Part shown: positions 53,081 through 61,522 of the stretch, one piece after another
Numbering within the stretch: the stretch's first letter is position 1
Layout of the letters: every line of letters begins with the position of its first letter
NCBI GenBank assembly: GCA_038323475.1
Contig: JBBQHA010000003.1
Coordinates: forward strand, 1 to 62,211
Source of the DNA: SZAS-103 sp038323475
Lineage (GTDB): Bacteria > Pseudomonadota > Gammaproteobacteria > Xanthomonadales > Xanthomonadaceae
Reading direction: 5' to 3'
Length of the DNA: 62,211 bases
Translations under genes and position numbers: made by a program
Notes under the pieces: model-generated
The model's database searches: none
What the model was told of the DNA's origin: nothing
Seen by the model: the letters and a program-made list of their open reading frames with translations, nothing else

Positions 53081-55405
53081 TCAGAAGCTGCTGCCGAAAG
53101 TGAATTGCAGATGCTCGGGCTGGTCGCCGGTGTCCGACATGAACGGCTGGGCGTAGCTGATGATGATCGGACCGATCGGTGCGCGCCATTGCAAGGCGAT
53201 GCCGGCCGAAGCCCGGAACGACCGGAATTCGAAATCGGCGGGCCTGGCGTAGACATTGCCGAAGTCGACGAAGGTCGAGAGCCGGGCGGAATCGGTGCTG
53301 AGCAGCTTCGGGAAGAACAATTCGATCGAGCCGGTTGTCTTGACCGCTCCGCCCAGCGGCTGGCGGAAGCTGGACCCCGGCGTGATCGCGAATGGGCCGA
53401 TGGTGTTGTCGCGGAAACCGCGGATCGACTGCACGCCGCCGGCGTAGTAGTTCTCGAAGAACGGCAGGCCGTTCGTCTTGCCGTTGCCATAGCCCTTGCC
53501 GTAGCCGAGATCGGCGGCGGTCCTGAGCACGAGCCAGGAACTCAACGGCCAGTAGTGCTCGATGCTGTAGGAGAGCTTGTAGTACTCCTGGGTCGAACCG
53601 GGCAGCGCGAGATAGGCGCCGACGCGCTGGTAGGTGCCGCGGGTCGGGGCGAAGAAGCTGTTGCGCGAATCCTTCGCCCACGACAGGTCGGCATGCCAGG
53701 TCTTGAAGGTGCGGTGATCGACCGCCGCGAGATAGTCGATGATCTCCATCGGCGTGGTGCCGAGGATCGTCTGGATCTTCTTGGTGTCGGCGCCGATCGA
53801 CAGGCCGACGGTGCCGGTCTCGGTGATCGGAATCCCGAATGTCGCGGTGCCGCCATAGCTGTCGCTGGAATATTGCGCGGTGTTGAAGTTGGCATTGTCG
53901 AACTGGCGGTAGAACAGCCCGTAGCCGACCGAGACGCCGTTGTTGGTGAAGTAGGGGTCGAGGTAGGTGAAGTCCAGCCGCTTCTGGAAGGTGCTGTTGG
54001 ACAGTGCGACGCCGAAGTGGTTGCCGGTGCCGAGGAAGTTGTTCTCGTTGAGCTCGATCGTGGTGATCAGGCCCGAGATCTGCGAGTAGCCGAGCCCGAA
54101 CGTGAACTGTCCGGAGGTGCGCTCCTTGACGCTCACCACCACGTCGACCTGGTCGACACTGCCGGGAACGGCGGGTGTGTCGACGTTGATGTCCTCGAAA
54201 TAGCCCAGCCGCTGCAGGCGGACGCGCGAGCGGTCCACCGCGGCCTGCGAAAACCAGCTGCCTTCGAGCTGGCGCATCTCGCGGCGCAACACGTTGTCGG
54301 CGGTGCGGGTATTGCCCTTGAACACGATCCGGCGCACCTGCACGCGAGGGCCCGGCACGACCTGGAAATCGATGCCGACCGTGCGCGCATCCTTGTCCAC
54401 GTCCGGCACCGGATTGATCTTGGCGAACGCATAGCCGATGTTGGAGAGGACCAGGGTCATCGAGTCGACGGTCCGCTCGAGCTTGCGGCGCGAAAAGACC
54501 TCGCCCTGCTTGATCGCGACGAGCTTCTGCATGTCCTCCTTGGGAAGGACCGTATCGCCGGAAACCTTGACGGTGGAAACCTTGTAGATCTCGCCTTCGG
54601 TGATGTTCGTGGTCAGGAACATGTCGCGGCGGTCGGGCGTGATCTGGACCTGGGTCGAGTCGACGTTGAAATCGATGTAGCCGCGGTCGAGGTAGTACGA
54701 ATTGAGCTTTTCCAGGTCGCCGGTCAGCTTCTCGCGCGAATACTGGTCGTCCTTCCTGTACCAGGACAGGAAGTTGCTGGTGTTCGATTCCCACTTGTCG
54801 CGCAGCGTCTTGTCGGTGAACGTATGGTTGCCGACGATATTGATGTTGCGGATGCGCGCGACCTTGCCTTCGGCGATCGTGATCGTCACGTCGACGCGGT
54901 TGCGGTCGAGGTTCGCCACGCTCGGCGTGATCGAGACGTTGTACTTGCCGCGGTTGTTGTACTGCCGGTTGAGTTCCTGGGTCACGCGATCCAGGCTCAG
55001 GCGGTCGAAGGTCTCGCCCTCGGACAGACCGATCTGCTTGAGGCCCTTGAGCAGCTCATCGGACTTGATCTCCTTGTTGCCGACCAGCGTGAGCTTGTTG
55101 ATCGCCGGCCGCTCGGTCACTTTCACGATGAGGATGTCGCCCTGGCGGTCGATCTCGACGTCGTTGAAGAAGCCGGTCTTGAACAGCGCATGGATCGCGT
55201 TGGCGGCTGCCGCGCGATCGACGGTGTCGCCTTTTTCGATCGCCAGGTAGGTGAAGACCGTACCCGGTGCGATGCGCTGGAGGCCGTCGATGCGGATGTC
55301 CTGGACCCGGAAGGGCTCGAAGTTCTGCGCTTTGACGCCCGGTGCGAAGGCGAGGGCGGCGGTCAGGGCGAGGGCGAGCAGGCGGGGGGCTGCGGTACGC
55401 GTCAT
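53081..55405 (-). CDS. bamA: Outer membrane protein assembly factor BamA
   Basis: Central Omp85 subunit of the BAM complex that inserts beta-barrel proteins into the outer membrane. The 774-residue protein has a signal peptide (ending GVKA, about residue 26), five POTRA domains (first begins FEPFRVQDIRIDGLQRI) and a 16-strand barrel with the conserved VQSIRGFRDNTIGP (loop 6 RGF motif) and a C-terminal aromatic residue (FGSSF). The ATG at 55405 starts the signal peptide; the frame is open upstream. A duplicated 17-bp element lies in its leader. Confidence 0.97.
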   Translation of the reverse strand: MTRTAAPRLLALALTAALAFAPGVKAQNFEPFRVQDIRIDGLQRIAPGTVFTYLAIEKGDTVDRAAAANAIHALFKTGFFNDVEIDRQGDILIVKVTERPAINKLTLVGNKEIKSDELLKGLKQIGLSEGETFDRLSLDRVTQELNRQYNNRGKYNVSITPSVANLDRNRVDVTITIAEGKVARIRNINIVGNHTFTDKTLRDKWESNTSNFLSWYRKDDQYSREKLTGDLEKLNSYYLDRGYIDFNVDSTQVQITPDRRDMFLTTNITEGEIYKVSTVKVSGDTVLPKEDMQKLVAIKQGEVFSRRKLERTVDSMTLVLSNIGYAFAKINPVPDVDKDARTVGIDFQVVPGPRVQVRRIVFKGNTRTADNVLRREMRQLEGSWFSQAAVDRSRVRLQRLGYFEDINVDTPAVPGSVDQVDVVVSVKERTSGQFTFGLGYSQISGLITTIELNENNFLGTGNHFGVALSNSTFQKRLDFTYLDPYFTNNGVSVGYGLFYRQFDNANFNTAQYSSDSYGGTATFGIPITETGTVGLSIGADTKKIQTILGTTPMEIIDYLAAVDHRTFKTWHADLSWAKDSRNSFFAPTRGTYQRVGAYLALPGSTQEYYKLSYSIEHYWPLSSWLVLRTAADLGYGKGYGNGKTNGLPFFENYYAGGVQSIRGFRDNTIGPFAITPGSSFRQPLGGAVKTTGSIELFFPKLLSTDSARLSTFVDFGNVYARPADFEFRSFRASAGIALQWRAPIGPIIISYAQPFMSDTGDQPEHLQFTFGSSF

Positions 55406-55497
55406 CTGTGCATCCGGTTGGCTGCGGAGGATCCGCAGGTGGCAAGAATTTTGGTCGGGCGGAGAAACGTCAGAACAGCGATCTGTGCATCCGGTTG
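55404..55497. repeat. 17-bp direct repeat in the bamA leader
   Basis: ATCTGTGCATCCGGTTG occurs at 55404-55420 and 55481-55497. The first copy runs into the bamA start codon, and the DNA after both copies is also similar, suggesting a degraded duplication of about 77 bp. Copy 1 is followed by a 7-bp hairpin CTGCGGA-GGA-TCCGCAG (55422-55438). The structure lies in the 143 bp between rseP and bamA. Confidence 0.75.
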
Positions 55498-55548
55498 TCC
55501 GCGGAAAGGCTCCACGGGTGGAAATAAAGGTCGTGCTGCGCGGGAATT

Positions 55549-56892
55549 TCAAGACAGCGGACGCAGGAGGTCGTTGTAGAACGCCAGGCACATGAGTCCG
55601 CCGAGCAGCGCCAGGCCGACGTATTGGCCGACCGCCTGCGAGCGTTCGCTGACCGGGCTGCCTTTCACAAGCTCTATAAGGTAATACAGCAGGTGCCCGC
55701 CGTCCAAGATCGGCAGCGGGAACAGGTTGATGATCCCGAGGCTGAGCGACAGGATCCCGAGGAAATACAGGAACCAGGCCACGCCGAGCTTGGCCGAATC
55801 GTTCGCCGCACGGGCGATCGCAACCGGGCCGCCGACGTTCTGCACCGCGGCCTGGGTGAACATCCGCTTGATCATTCCCAGGCTCGCGCTGGCCTGGCGC
55901 CACATTTCGCGCCCGCTCGCCCCGACCGCGTCGATCGGGCCGAAACGGCGCAGTCCGTCGTAAACGGCGCCCTGCAGGCCAATGCCGATCGACAGCGCCG
56001 AGGTGCCATCCTTTGGGTCGGTACGGAGTTTGGGCGCAATTTCGACCGTGATCCGCGCATGATCCCGCTCCACATCGAGCCGCAGCGGCGTTCCGGCACG
56101 CGCATGCACATGGGTCTGCGCAATCAGTTCGTCGATGGTGGAGACCGCCGTGCCATTCACCGCGAGGATGCGGTCGCCGATCCTCAACTGTCCGACCGGC
56201 CCATCGGCGGCGATGCTTCCGACCACGGGGATCTGCATGAATTGCTTCGGCTTCAGGCCGATCCGGCCCAGCGACTCGGTGAAGTCGAGCCCGCCCGCGA
56301 GCTGCTGCAGGGGCAGGGTGCGCGTCGCGTGGCCGCCATCCTCGCGCGCGACTTCGACCTGGACCGGCTTGCGGTCCATCGCGGCTGTCGCGAGCAGCAT
56401 CGCCGTGTCCGTCCACGTTTCGACGCGCTCGCCGTCAATGCTCAGCAGGCGGTCCCCGGGCATGAAACCGCCCTGCGCGGCCAATGCATCGGCGCGGCCG
56501 ACGATCGGCAGGTAGTCCGGCTGGCCGATCACGAACATCGTCCACAACAGCACGAAGCACAGCAGGAAATTCGCGGCGGGGCCGGCGGCCGCGATCGCCA
56601 TCCGCTGCCACACCGTCTTGCGGTTGTGGGCGCGGTGCAGGTCGGCCGGGTCGATCTCGAACTCGCGCTCGTCGAGCATCTTCACGTAACCGCCGAGCGG
56701 GATCGCCGCGATCACGAATTCGGTGCCGTCGCGACCGATACGCTTGAACAGCGGCGTGCCGAATCCGACCGAAAAGCGCACCACATGGACGCCGCAGCGG
56801 CGGGCGACCCAGAAATGGCCGAATTCGTGGAAGGTCACCAGGATGCCGACGCTGACGATCAGCCACCAGACCGAGCCGAAGAAGGCCGTCAT
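55549..56892 (-). CDS. rseP: RIP metalloprotease RseP (site-2 protease)
   Basis: Intramembrane zinc protease that cleaves the anti-sigma factor RseA and remnant signal peptides. The 447-residue protein has HEFGH at 22-26, the second metal-binding motif LFPLPILDGGHLLYY near the C-terminus, and two PDZ domains between (GFMPGDRLLSIDGERV and LRIGDRILAVNGTAV). It overlaps dxr by 4 nt on the upstream side. It links envelope stress sensing to the bamA and lpx genes beside it. Confidence 0.96.
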   Translation of the reverse strand: MTAFFGSVWWLIVSVGILVTFHEFGHFWVARRCGVHVVRFSVGFGTPLFKRIGRDGTEFVIAAIPLGGYVKMLDEREFEIDPADLHRAHNRKTVWQRMAIAAAGPAANFLLCFVLLWTMFVIGQPDYLPIVGRADALAAQGGFMPGDRLLSIDGERVETWTDTAMLLATAAMDRKPVQVEVAREDGGHATRTLPLQQLAGGLDFTESLGRIGLKPKQFMQIPVVGSIAADGPVGQLRIGDRILAVNGTAVSTIDELIAQTHVHARAGTPLRLDVERDHARITVEIAPKLRTDPKDGTSALSIGIGLQGAVYDGLRRFGPIDAVGASGREMWRQASASLGMIKRMFTQAAVQNVGGPVAIARAANDSAKLGVAWFLYFLGILSLSLGIINLFPLPILDGGHLLYYLIELVKGSPVSERSQAVGQYVGLALLGGLMCLAFYNDLLRPLS

Positions 56893-58079
56893 GCCCCGGC
56901 ACCTGCGTTGCGCGCGCGTTGCGCGACATGGGACTGCGCATCGCGACGGGCCGAGGCATCGGCCGCCAGCAGGGTCTCGATGCTGTCGGCCGGCAACGTC
57001 TCGGCGCGATCCAGGGTGGTTTCGATCACCGCCGGGATATCAAGGAATCCGATCCGGCCGTCGAGGAACGCAGCGACCGCGATCTCGTTCGCGGCATTGA
57101 GGGTTGCGCTCGCGGTTCCGCCCGCCGCCAGGGCCGCATAGGCCAGGTCGAGGCAGGCGAACGTCGCGCGATCCGGATCCTGGAAGGTGAGCGCTCCGAT
57201 GCGTCCGAAATCGAGCGGGGCGACCCCCGATTCCACGCGTTCGGGCCATGCCAGGCCGCAGGCCAGGGTGGTGCGCATGTCGGGCTGGCCGAGTTGCGCG
57301 AGCACGGAGCCATCGGTGTGCTCGACCATCGAGTGCACGATGCTTTGCGGATGCACGAGCACCTCGATGCGCTCGGGCGGCATGCCGAACAGCCAATGCG
57401 CTTCGATGACTTCCAGGCCCTTGTTCATCAGCGTTGCCGAATCCACCGAAATCTTGCGACCCATCTTCCAGTTTGGATGATCGCAAGCCTGCTCGGCAGT
57501 CACATGGGCGAGTTCGGCGCGGCTGCGGTTCAGGAACGGCCCGCCGGATGCGGTGAGGATCAGCTTGCGGACCTGTTCGCAGGATCCGCCAAGACCGTGC
57601 AAGCACTGGAAGATAGCGCTATGTTCGCTGTCGATCGGTATGATTTCGGCGCTATTGGCTGCGCATTCGCGCATCAACAAAGCGCCTGCGAGCACCACCG
57701 ATTCCTTGTTCGCCAACAGCAGGCGTTTGCCGGCGCGTGCGGCTGCGAGGGTGGACCCCATGCCGGCCGCGCCGACGATGGCGGCAATGACGGTGTCGCA
57801 GGCATCGCTCGCGGCAAGTCCGGCCAGGGCCGCGGATCCGCTGTGGGCGATGGTGTCCAGTCCGGCGGCGGTCAGGCCGTCCCGCAACGCCGCGAAGTGC
57901 GCCTGCTGGACAATCACCGCATGTTGCGGGCGGAAACGCGCACACAGCGCGATGAGTTCGTCCACGCGGGTGTCCGCGCTGAGCACGGCCGCCGCGAACC
58001 GGTCCGGGTGCCGCCCGATCACATCCAGCGCCGAGGCGCCGATGGATCCCGTTGCACCCAGGACAGCGATGTTCCTCAT
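56889..58079 (-). CDS. dxr: 1-Deoxy-D-xylulose 5-phosphate reductoisomerase
   Basis: Second step of the MEP isoprenoid pathway, NADPH-dependent. The 396-residue protein begins NIAVLGATGSIGASALDVI (NADPH site) and contains NKESVVLAG, IDSEHSAIFQCL, LTASGGPFLNRS and HPNWKMGRKISVDSATLMNKGLE with the metal and substrate ligands. Its stop overlaps the rseP start (ATGA). It lies 47 bp downstream of cdsA. Confidence 0.97.
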   Translation of the reverse strand: MRNIAVLGATGSIGASALDVIGRHPDRFAAAVLSADTRVDELIALCARFRPQHAVIVQQAHFAALRDGLTAAGLDTIAHSGSAALAGLAASDACDTVIAAIVGAAGMGSTLAAARAGKRLLLANKESVVLAGALLMRECAANSAEIIPIDSEHSAIFQCLHGLGGSCEQVRKLILTASGGPFLNRSRAELAHVTAEQACDHPNWKMGRKISVDSATLMNKGLEVIEAHWLFGMPPERIEVLVHPQSIVHSMVEHTDGSVLAQLGQPDMRTTLACGLAWPERVESGVAPLDFGRIGALTFQDPDRATFACLDLAYAALAAGGTASATLNAANEIAVAAFLDGRIGFLDIPAVIETTLDRAETLPADSIETLLAADASARRDAQSHVAQRARNAGAGA

Positions 58080-58126
58080 GGTTCAGCGCGTCGCATGGGC
58101 TTTGGATCCATCTGCTTGCAGACCGT

Positions 58127-58939
58127 TCACAGGTCGAGCCAACCCTTCGCGATCCACAGTACCGGCAGTGCGGCCAGCAGGCTGTCGATGCGGTCGAGCA
58201 CGCCGCCGTGGCCGGGGATCAGGGTGCCGGAATCCTTGTAACCCGAATGGCGTTTCATGAGGCTTTCGAACAGGTCGCCGACCACCGATGCGGTCACCGT
58301 GAACAGGGCGAGCAGCGCCATCGTCGGCAGTTGCGACTGGCCGACCCCGACCAGCGAGGCGCCGCCCAGGCCGACTGCCATTGCGCCGATCACGCCGCCC
58401 CACAGGCCCGCCCAGGTCTTGCCCGGGCTCACGTGCGGAATCAACTTGCGCTTTCCCCAGCGCACGCCGACGAAATACGCGCAGCTGTCGGCCGCCCAGA
58501 CCATGACCAGGCCGAGCAGCGCCCAGCGCGGTCCGTTCGGGCCGGCATGCAACAAATAGAGCGCGCACCAGGCCGGAATGATCGAGAGCGTACCTGCGGC
58601 CAGCTTCAGCGAGCGCGACCAGCCGCTGCCGTCGCGGCCGAAGTCCGAGCGCGCGAGCCACAACATCGCGAACGACCACCAGACCACGCCGGTGAGTGCG
58701 ATCGCCCCGAACAGCGGCCTTCCGCCCCACGCGAGCGAGGCCATGACCGCGACGTTGGCCATGACGTAGAGGGCGCGTCGCAACGGTTCGTCGATGCCGA
58801 CCAGGCGCGACCACTCCCACAGTCCGAACAGGAAGATCGCCGCGGCGATCGCGGCCACGTACGGGCTTGGAAGGTACAGCAGCGCCGCCACCGTCAGTGG
58901 AGCGAGCACAGCGGCGGTCACGATGCGCTGCGCGCTCAT
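58127..58939 (-). CDS. cdsA: Phosphatidate cytidylyltransferase
   Basis: Makes CDP-diacylglycerol, precursor of all membrane phospholipids. The 270-residue protein has about seven membrane segments and the C-terminal signature SVVGDLFESLMKRHSGYKDSG...PGHGGVLDRIDS. The ATG at 58939 overlaps the uppS stop by 4 nt; the frame is open upstream but lies within uppS. Confidence 0.95.
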   Translation of the reverse strand: MSAQRIVTAAVLAPLTVAALLYLPSPYVAAIAAAIFLFGLWEWSRLVGIDEPLRRALYVMANVAVMASLAWGGRPLFGAIALTGVVWWSFAMLWLARSDFGRDGSGWSRSLKLAAGTLSIIPAWCALYLLHAGPNGPRWALLGLVMVWAADSCAYFVGVRWGKRKLIPHVSPGKTWAGLWGGVIGAMAVGLGGASLVGVGQSQLPTMALLALFTVTASVVGDLFESLMKRHSGYKDSGTLIPGHGGVLDRIDSLLAALPVLWIAKGWLDL

Positions 58940-59733
58940 GCGGGGTTTCCTTGCGTTCGCGCGAGTTGCGCGCTGGTGAGGCCGAAGCGGCGTTCGCGCG
59001 CGGCAAAGTCGGACAGGGCGCGTTCGAGTTCGGCCACGTCCAGGTCGGGCCACAGCGTTTCGGTGAACCACAATTCGGTGTAAGCCATCTGCCACAGCAG
59101 GAAATTGCTGATGCGATGGTCGCCGCCGGTGCGGATGAACAGGTCCGGTTCCGGCAGGCCGGCCAGGCCGATGCGCACGGCAAAGGCCGGTTCATCGAGC
59201 GCGTCGGGATCGATCGTCCCGGCAATCGCGTCGCGTGCGATCGCGCGGCAGGCCTGCACGATGTCCCAGCGGCCGCCGTAACTCGCGGCGATCGTCAGGG
59301 TCAGCGCGGAATTGGCCGCGGTCAGCGCTTCCGCATTCTGCATGCGCTCGCGGATCGCAGTGGAGAAATGCGCGCGTTCGCCGATGAAGCGCAGGCGCAC
59401 GCCGTGGCGGTGCAGTTCGGCGACCTCGCGGTCGAGCGAGCGCAGGAACAGCAGCATCAGCGCGCCGACTTCCTCTTTCGGGCGTTTCCAGTTCTCGCTG
59501 GAAAACGCGAACAGGGTCAACGCCTCGATGCGCCGTTCGAGGCAGAAACGCACGCACATCTTCACCGTGCGCGCGCCGGCGCGGTGGCCGAACGTGCGCG
59601 GGCGATGGCGGCGTTCGGCCCAGCGGCCGTTGCCGTCCATCACGATCGCGATATGGGAAGGCTTGCGCTGGTCGTCGTCGCTGCATGCGGCGTGGGTTGG
59701 CGCGCCGCTGGGGCCGGGAGTGGATGCGGTCAT
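58936..59733 (-). CDS. uppS: Undecaprenyl diphosphate synthase
   Basis: Cis-prenyltransferase that makes the C55 carrier lipid for peptidoglycan and LPS. The 265-residue protein has IAIVMDGNGRWAERR with the catalytic Asp, FAFSSENWKRP, ASYGGRWDI and DLFIRTGGDHRISNFLLWQ. In the last block the common SGE is GGD, a conservative change. The N-terminus has about 25 extra residues before HIAIVMDG. Confidence 0.96.
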   Translation of the reverse strand: MTASTPGPSGAPTHAACSDDDQRKPSHIAIVMDGNGRWAERRHRPRTFGHRAGARTVKMCVRFCLERRIEALTLFAFSSENWKRPKEEVGALMLLFLRSLDREVAELHRHGVRLRFIGERAHFSTAIRERMQNAEALTAANSALTLTIAASYGGRWDIVQACRAIARDAIAGTIDPDALDEPAFAVRIGLAGLPEPDLFIRTGGDHRISNFLLWQMAYTELWFTETLWPDLDVAELERALSDFAARERRFGLTSAQLARTQGNPA

Positions 59734-59752
59734 CGGGCTGGAGTCGGTCGCC

Positions 59753-60310
59753 TCAGATCGCCATCAACTCCTGTTCCTTGATGCGGACCACCTCGTCGAC
59801 GTCCTTGATGGCCTTGTCGGTCAGCTTCTGGATGTCGGTTTCGCAAGCGCGTTCCTCGTCCTCGGTGATCTTCTTTTCCTTCAGCAATTCCTTGACCTGC
59901 TGCATCGCATCGCGGCGCACGTTGCGGATCGCGACCTTGGCGTTTTCGCCTTCGTGGGCGACGTGCTTGCCGAGTTCCTTGCGGCGCTCCTCGGTCAGCG
60001 CGGGCAGGTTGATGCGGATCACGGTGCCGGCCGTGTTCGGGGTCAGGCCGAGGTCGGAGGCGAGGATCGCCTTCTCGACGGGGCCGACCATGGCTTTCTC
60101 CCACGGCGTGATGGTGAGCGTGCGCGCGTCGGTGACGGCGACGCTGGCGACCTGCGTGAGCGGCATGTCCGAGCCGTAGTAGTTCACCTTCAGATGATCC
60201 ACCAGCGCGGCGCTGGCGCGCCCCGTGCGCACTTTGGTCAGGTCGTGGCGCAACACGTCCGCGCATTTGTGCATGCGCGTCTGTGCGTCTTTCTTGATCT
60301 CATTGAGCAT
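59753..60310 (-). CDS. frr: Ribosome recycling factor
   Basis: Dissociates ribosomes after termination together with EF-G. The 185-residue length and blocks KVRTGRASAALVDHLKVNYYG, PWEKAMVGPVEKAI, IRINLPALTEERRKEL and the final KIKEQELM-like VRIKEQELMAI are standard. It lies between pyrH and uppS in the usual order, with 19 bp to uppS and 106 bp to pyrH. Confidence 0.97.
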   Translation of the reverse strand: MLNEIKKDAQTRMHKCADVLRHDLTKVRTGRASAALVDHLKVNYYGSDMPLTQVASVAVTDARTLTITPWEKAMVGPVEKAILASDLGLTPNTAGTVIRINLPALTEERRKELGKHVAHEGENAKVAIRNVRRDAMQQVKELLKEKKITEDEERACETDIQKLTDKAIKDVDEVVRIKEQELMAI

Positions 60311-60416
60311 GGTCGGCTCCGAAGCCTGCGACGAACGCCCGATTATACGGGCTCGGGCCTCGGGCAGTCAGATGGCTGTCACATGCCGCGCCGGCGTGCG
60401 CTGTGCGAACCGGCGG

Positions 60417-61160
60417 TCAGCCCTTGCGATTCACCAGCGTACCGACCGTTTCGCCCTGCAGGATGCGCATCAGGTTGCCGGGTTTGGTCATGTCGTAGAT
60501 GCGCAGCGGCATGTCGTGGTCGCGGCACAGCGCGATCGCGGCGGTGTCCATCACGAGCAGGTTGCGCGCGATCACCTCGTCGTAGCTGACCTTTTCGTAG
60601 CGGCGCGCATCCGGATTCTTCTTGGGATCGGAGTCGTAGACGCCATCGACCTTGGTCGCCTTCAGCAGCAATTCCGCGCCCACTTCCACCGCGCGCAGCG
60701 CGGCAGCCGAATCGGTGGTGAAGAACGGATTGCCGGTGCCGGCGGCGAAAATCACGATCCGGCCCTTTTCGAGGTGGCGGATGCCCCGGCGGCGGATGTA
60801 GTCCTCGCAGACCTCGTTGATCTTGATCGCGCTCATCACGCGCACCCGCGCGTTGGCTTTTTCCAGCGCATCCTGCATCGCGAGCGCATTGATGACCGTG
60901 GCCAGCATGCCCATGTGGTCGCCGGTGACGCGGTCCATTCCGCCGGCCGCGAGGCCCGCCCCGCGGAAGATGTTGCCGCCACCGATCACCAGCCCGACCT
61001 CGGCGCCGGCCTGCTGCACCTCGATGATCTCGCGCGCGAGCCGGGCGATCACCTCCGGGTCGATGCCGTAGTCCTCGCGCCCCATCAGCGCTTCGCCGGA
61101 CAGCTTGAGCAGGATGCGGCGGTACTTGAGCTTGGATGCGGTCGGCGGGGATGGCGTCAC
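60417..61160 (-). CDS. pyrH: Uridylate kinase
   Basis: Phosphorylates UMP to UDP; bacterial hexameric amino-acid-kinase-fold enzyme. The 247-residue protein has YRRILLKLSGEALMG, LVIGGGNIFRG, DHMGMLATVINALAMQ and FAAGTGNPFFTTDSAAALRA. The start is taken as GTG 61160, with GAGG 6 nt upstream, giving a normal length; an ATG 31 codons further upstream would add a Pro/Arg-rich leader unlike the family. Normally tsf and rpsB precede it; here a transposase gene on the other strand lies upstream. Confidence 0.95.
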   Translation of the reverse strand: MTPSPPTASKLKYRRILLKLSGEALMGREDYGIDPEVIARLAREIIEVQQAGAEVGLVIGGGNIFRGAGLAAGGMDRVTGDHMGMLATVINALAMQDALEKANARVRVMSAIKINEVCEDYIRRRGIRHLEKGRIVIFAAGTGNPFFTTDSAAALRAVEVGAELLLKATKVDGVYDSDPKKNPDARRYEKVSYDEVIARNLLVMDTAAIALCRDHDMPLRIYDMTKPGNLMRILQGETVGTLVNRKG

Positions 61161-61522
61161 GTGTGGCCTCGGCTTGAATTGCGCTCGATCATCGAGCGAC
61201 TCCTTGTTCCTTCCATTGCGCGAGCGGGGAGGACAAGGATGGTGATGGGGCAAACAGCGGAAGTTTAGCCGACCGGAGGTTGCTAGCGGAGCGTTGGCGA
61301 TGGATTTCTGCGTTCGGCGGCGTGCGCCGTGGATGCCCTTTTTGCAATGCCCGCCCCGGGGCGGTCGTAGCGGCAGCGGCCGGAGGTTCCTTTCTGGGGA
61401 GCGGATCGGTGTTCCTGATCGGCAAACAGAGCAAATCCCTTACCCGCCTTCGGTCCGGAGGCTCATGGCGATCGTCCGGGGCAGGCGCCATCGTGGCAGG
61501 ACCTTACAGGAGGTTTGGTGCC
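61161..61522. other. 362-bp divergent intergenic region between pyrH and the transposase
   Basis: No gene was recognised. It contains GATCGG repeats around 61402-61420 and GC-rich palindromic stretches such as CCGCCCCGGGGCGG (61353-61366), which may be REP-like sequence belonging to the adjacent transposase. The transposase Shine-Dalgarno CAGGAGG lies at 61507-61513. Promoters for both genes must lie here but were not identified. Confidence 0.4.

Noticed and set aside
53027..55579. 850-codon plus-strand open frame rich in Val, Asp and Glu
   Set aside because: Exact antisense shadow of bamA with periodic low-complexity composition; no start signal.
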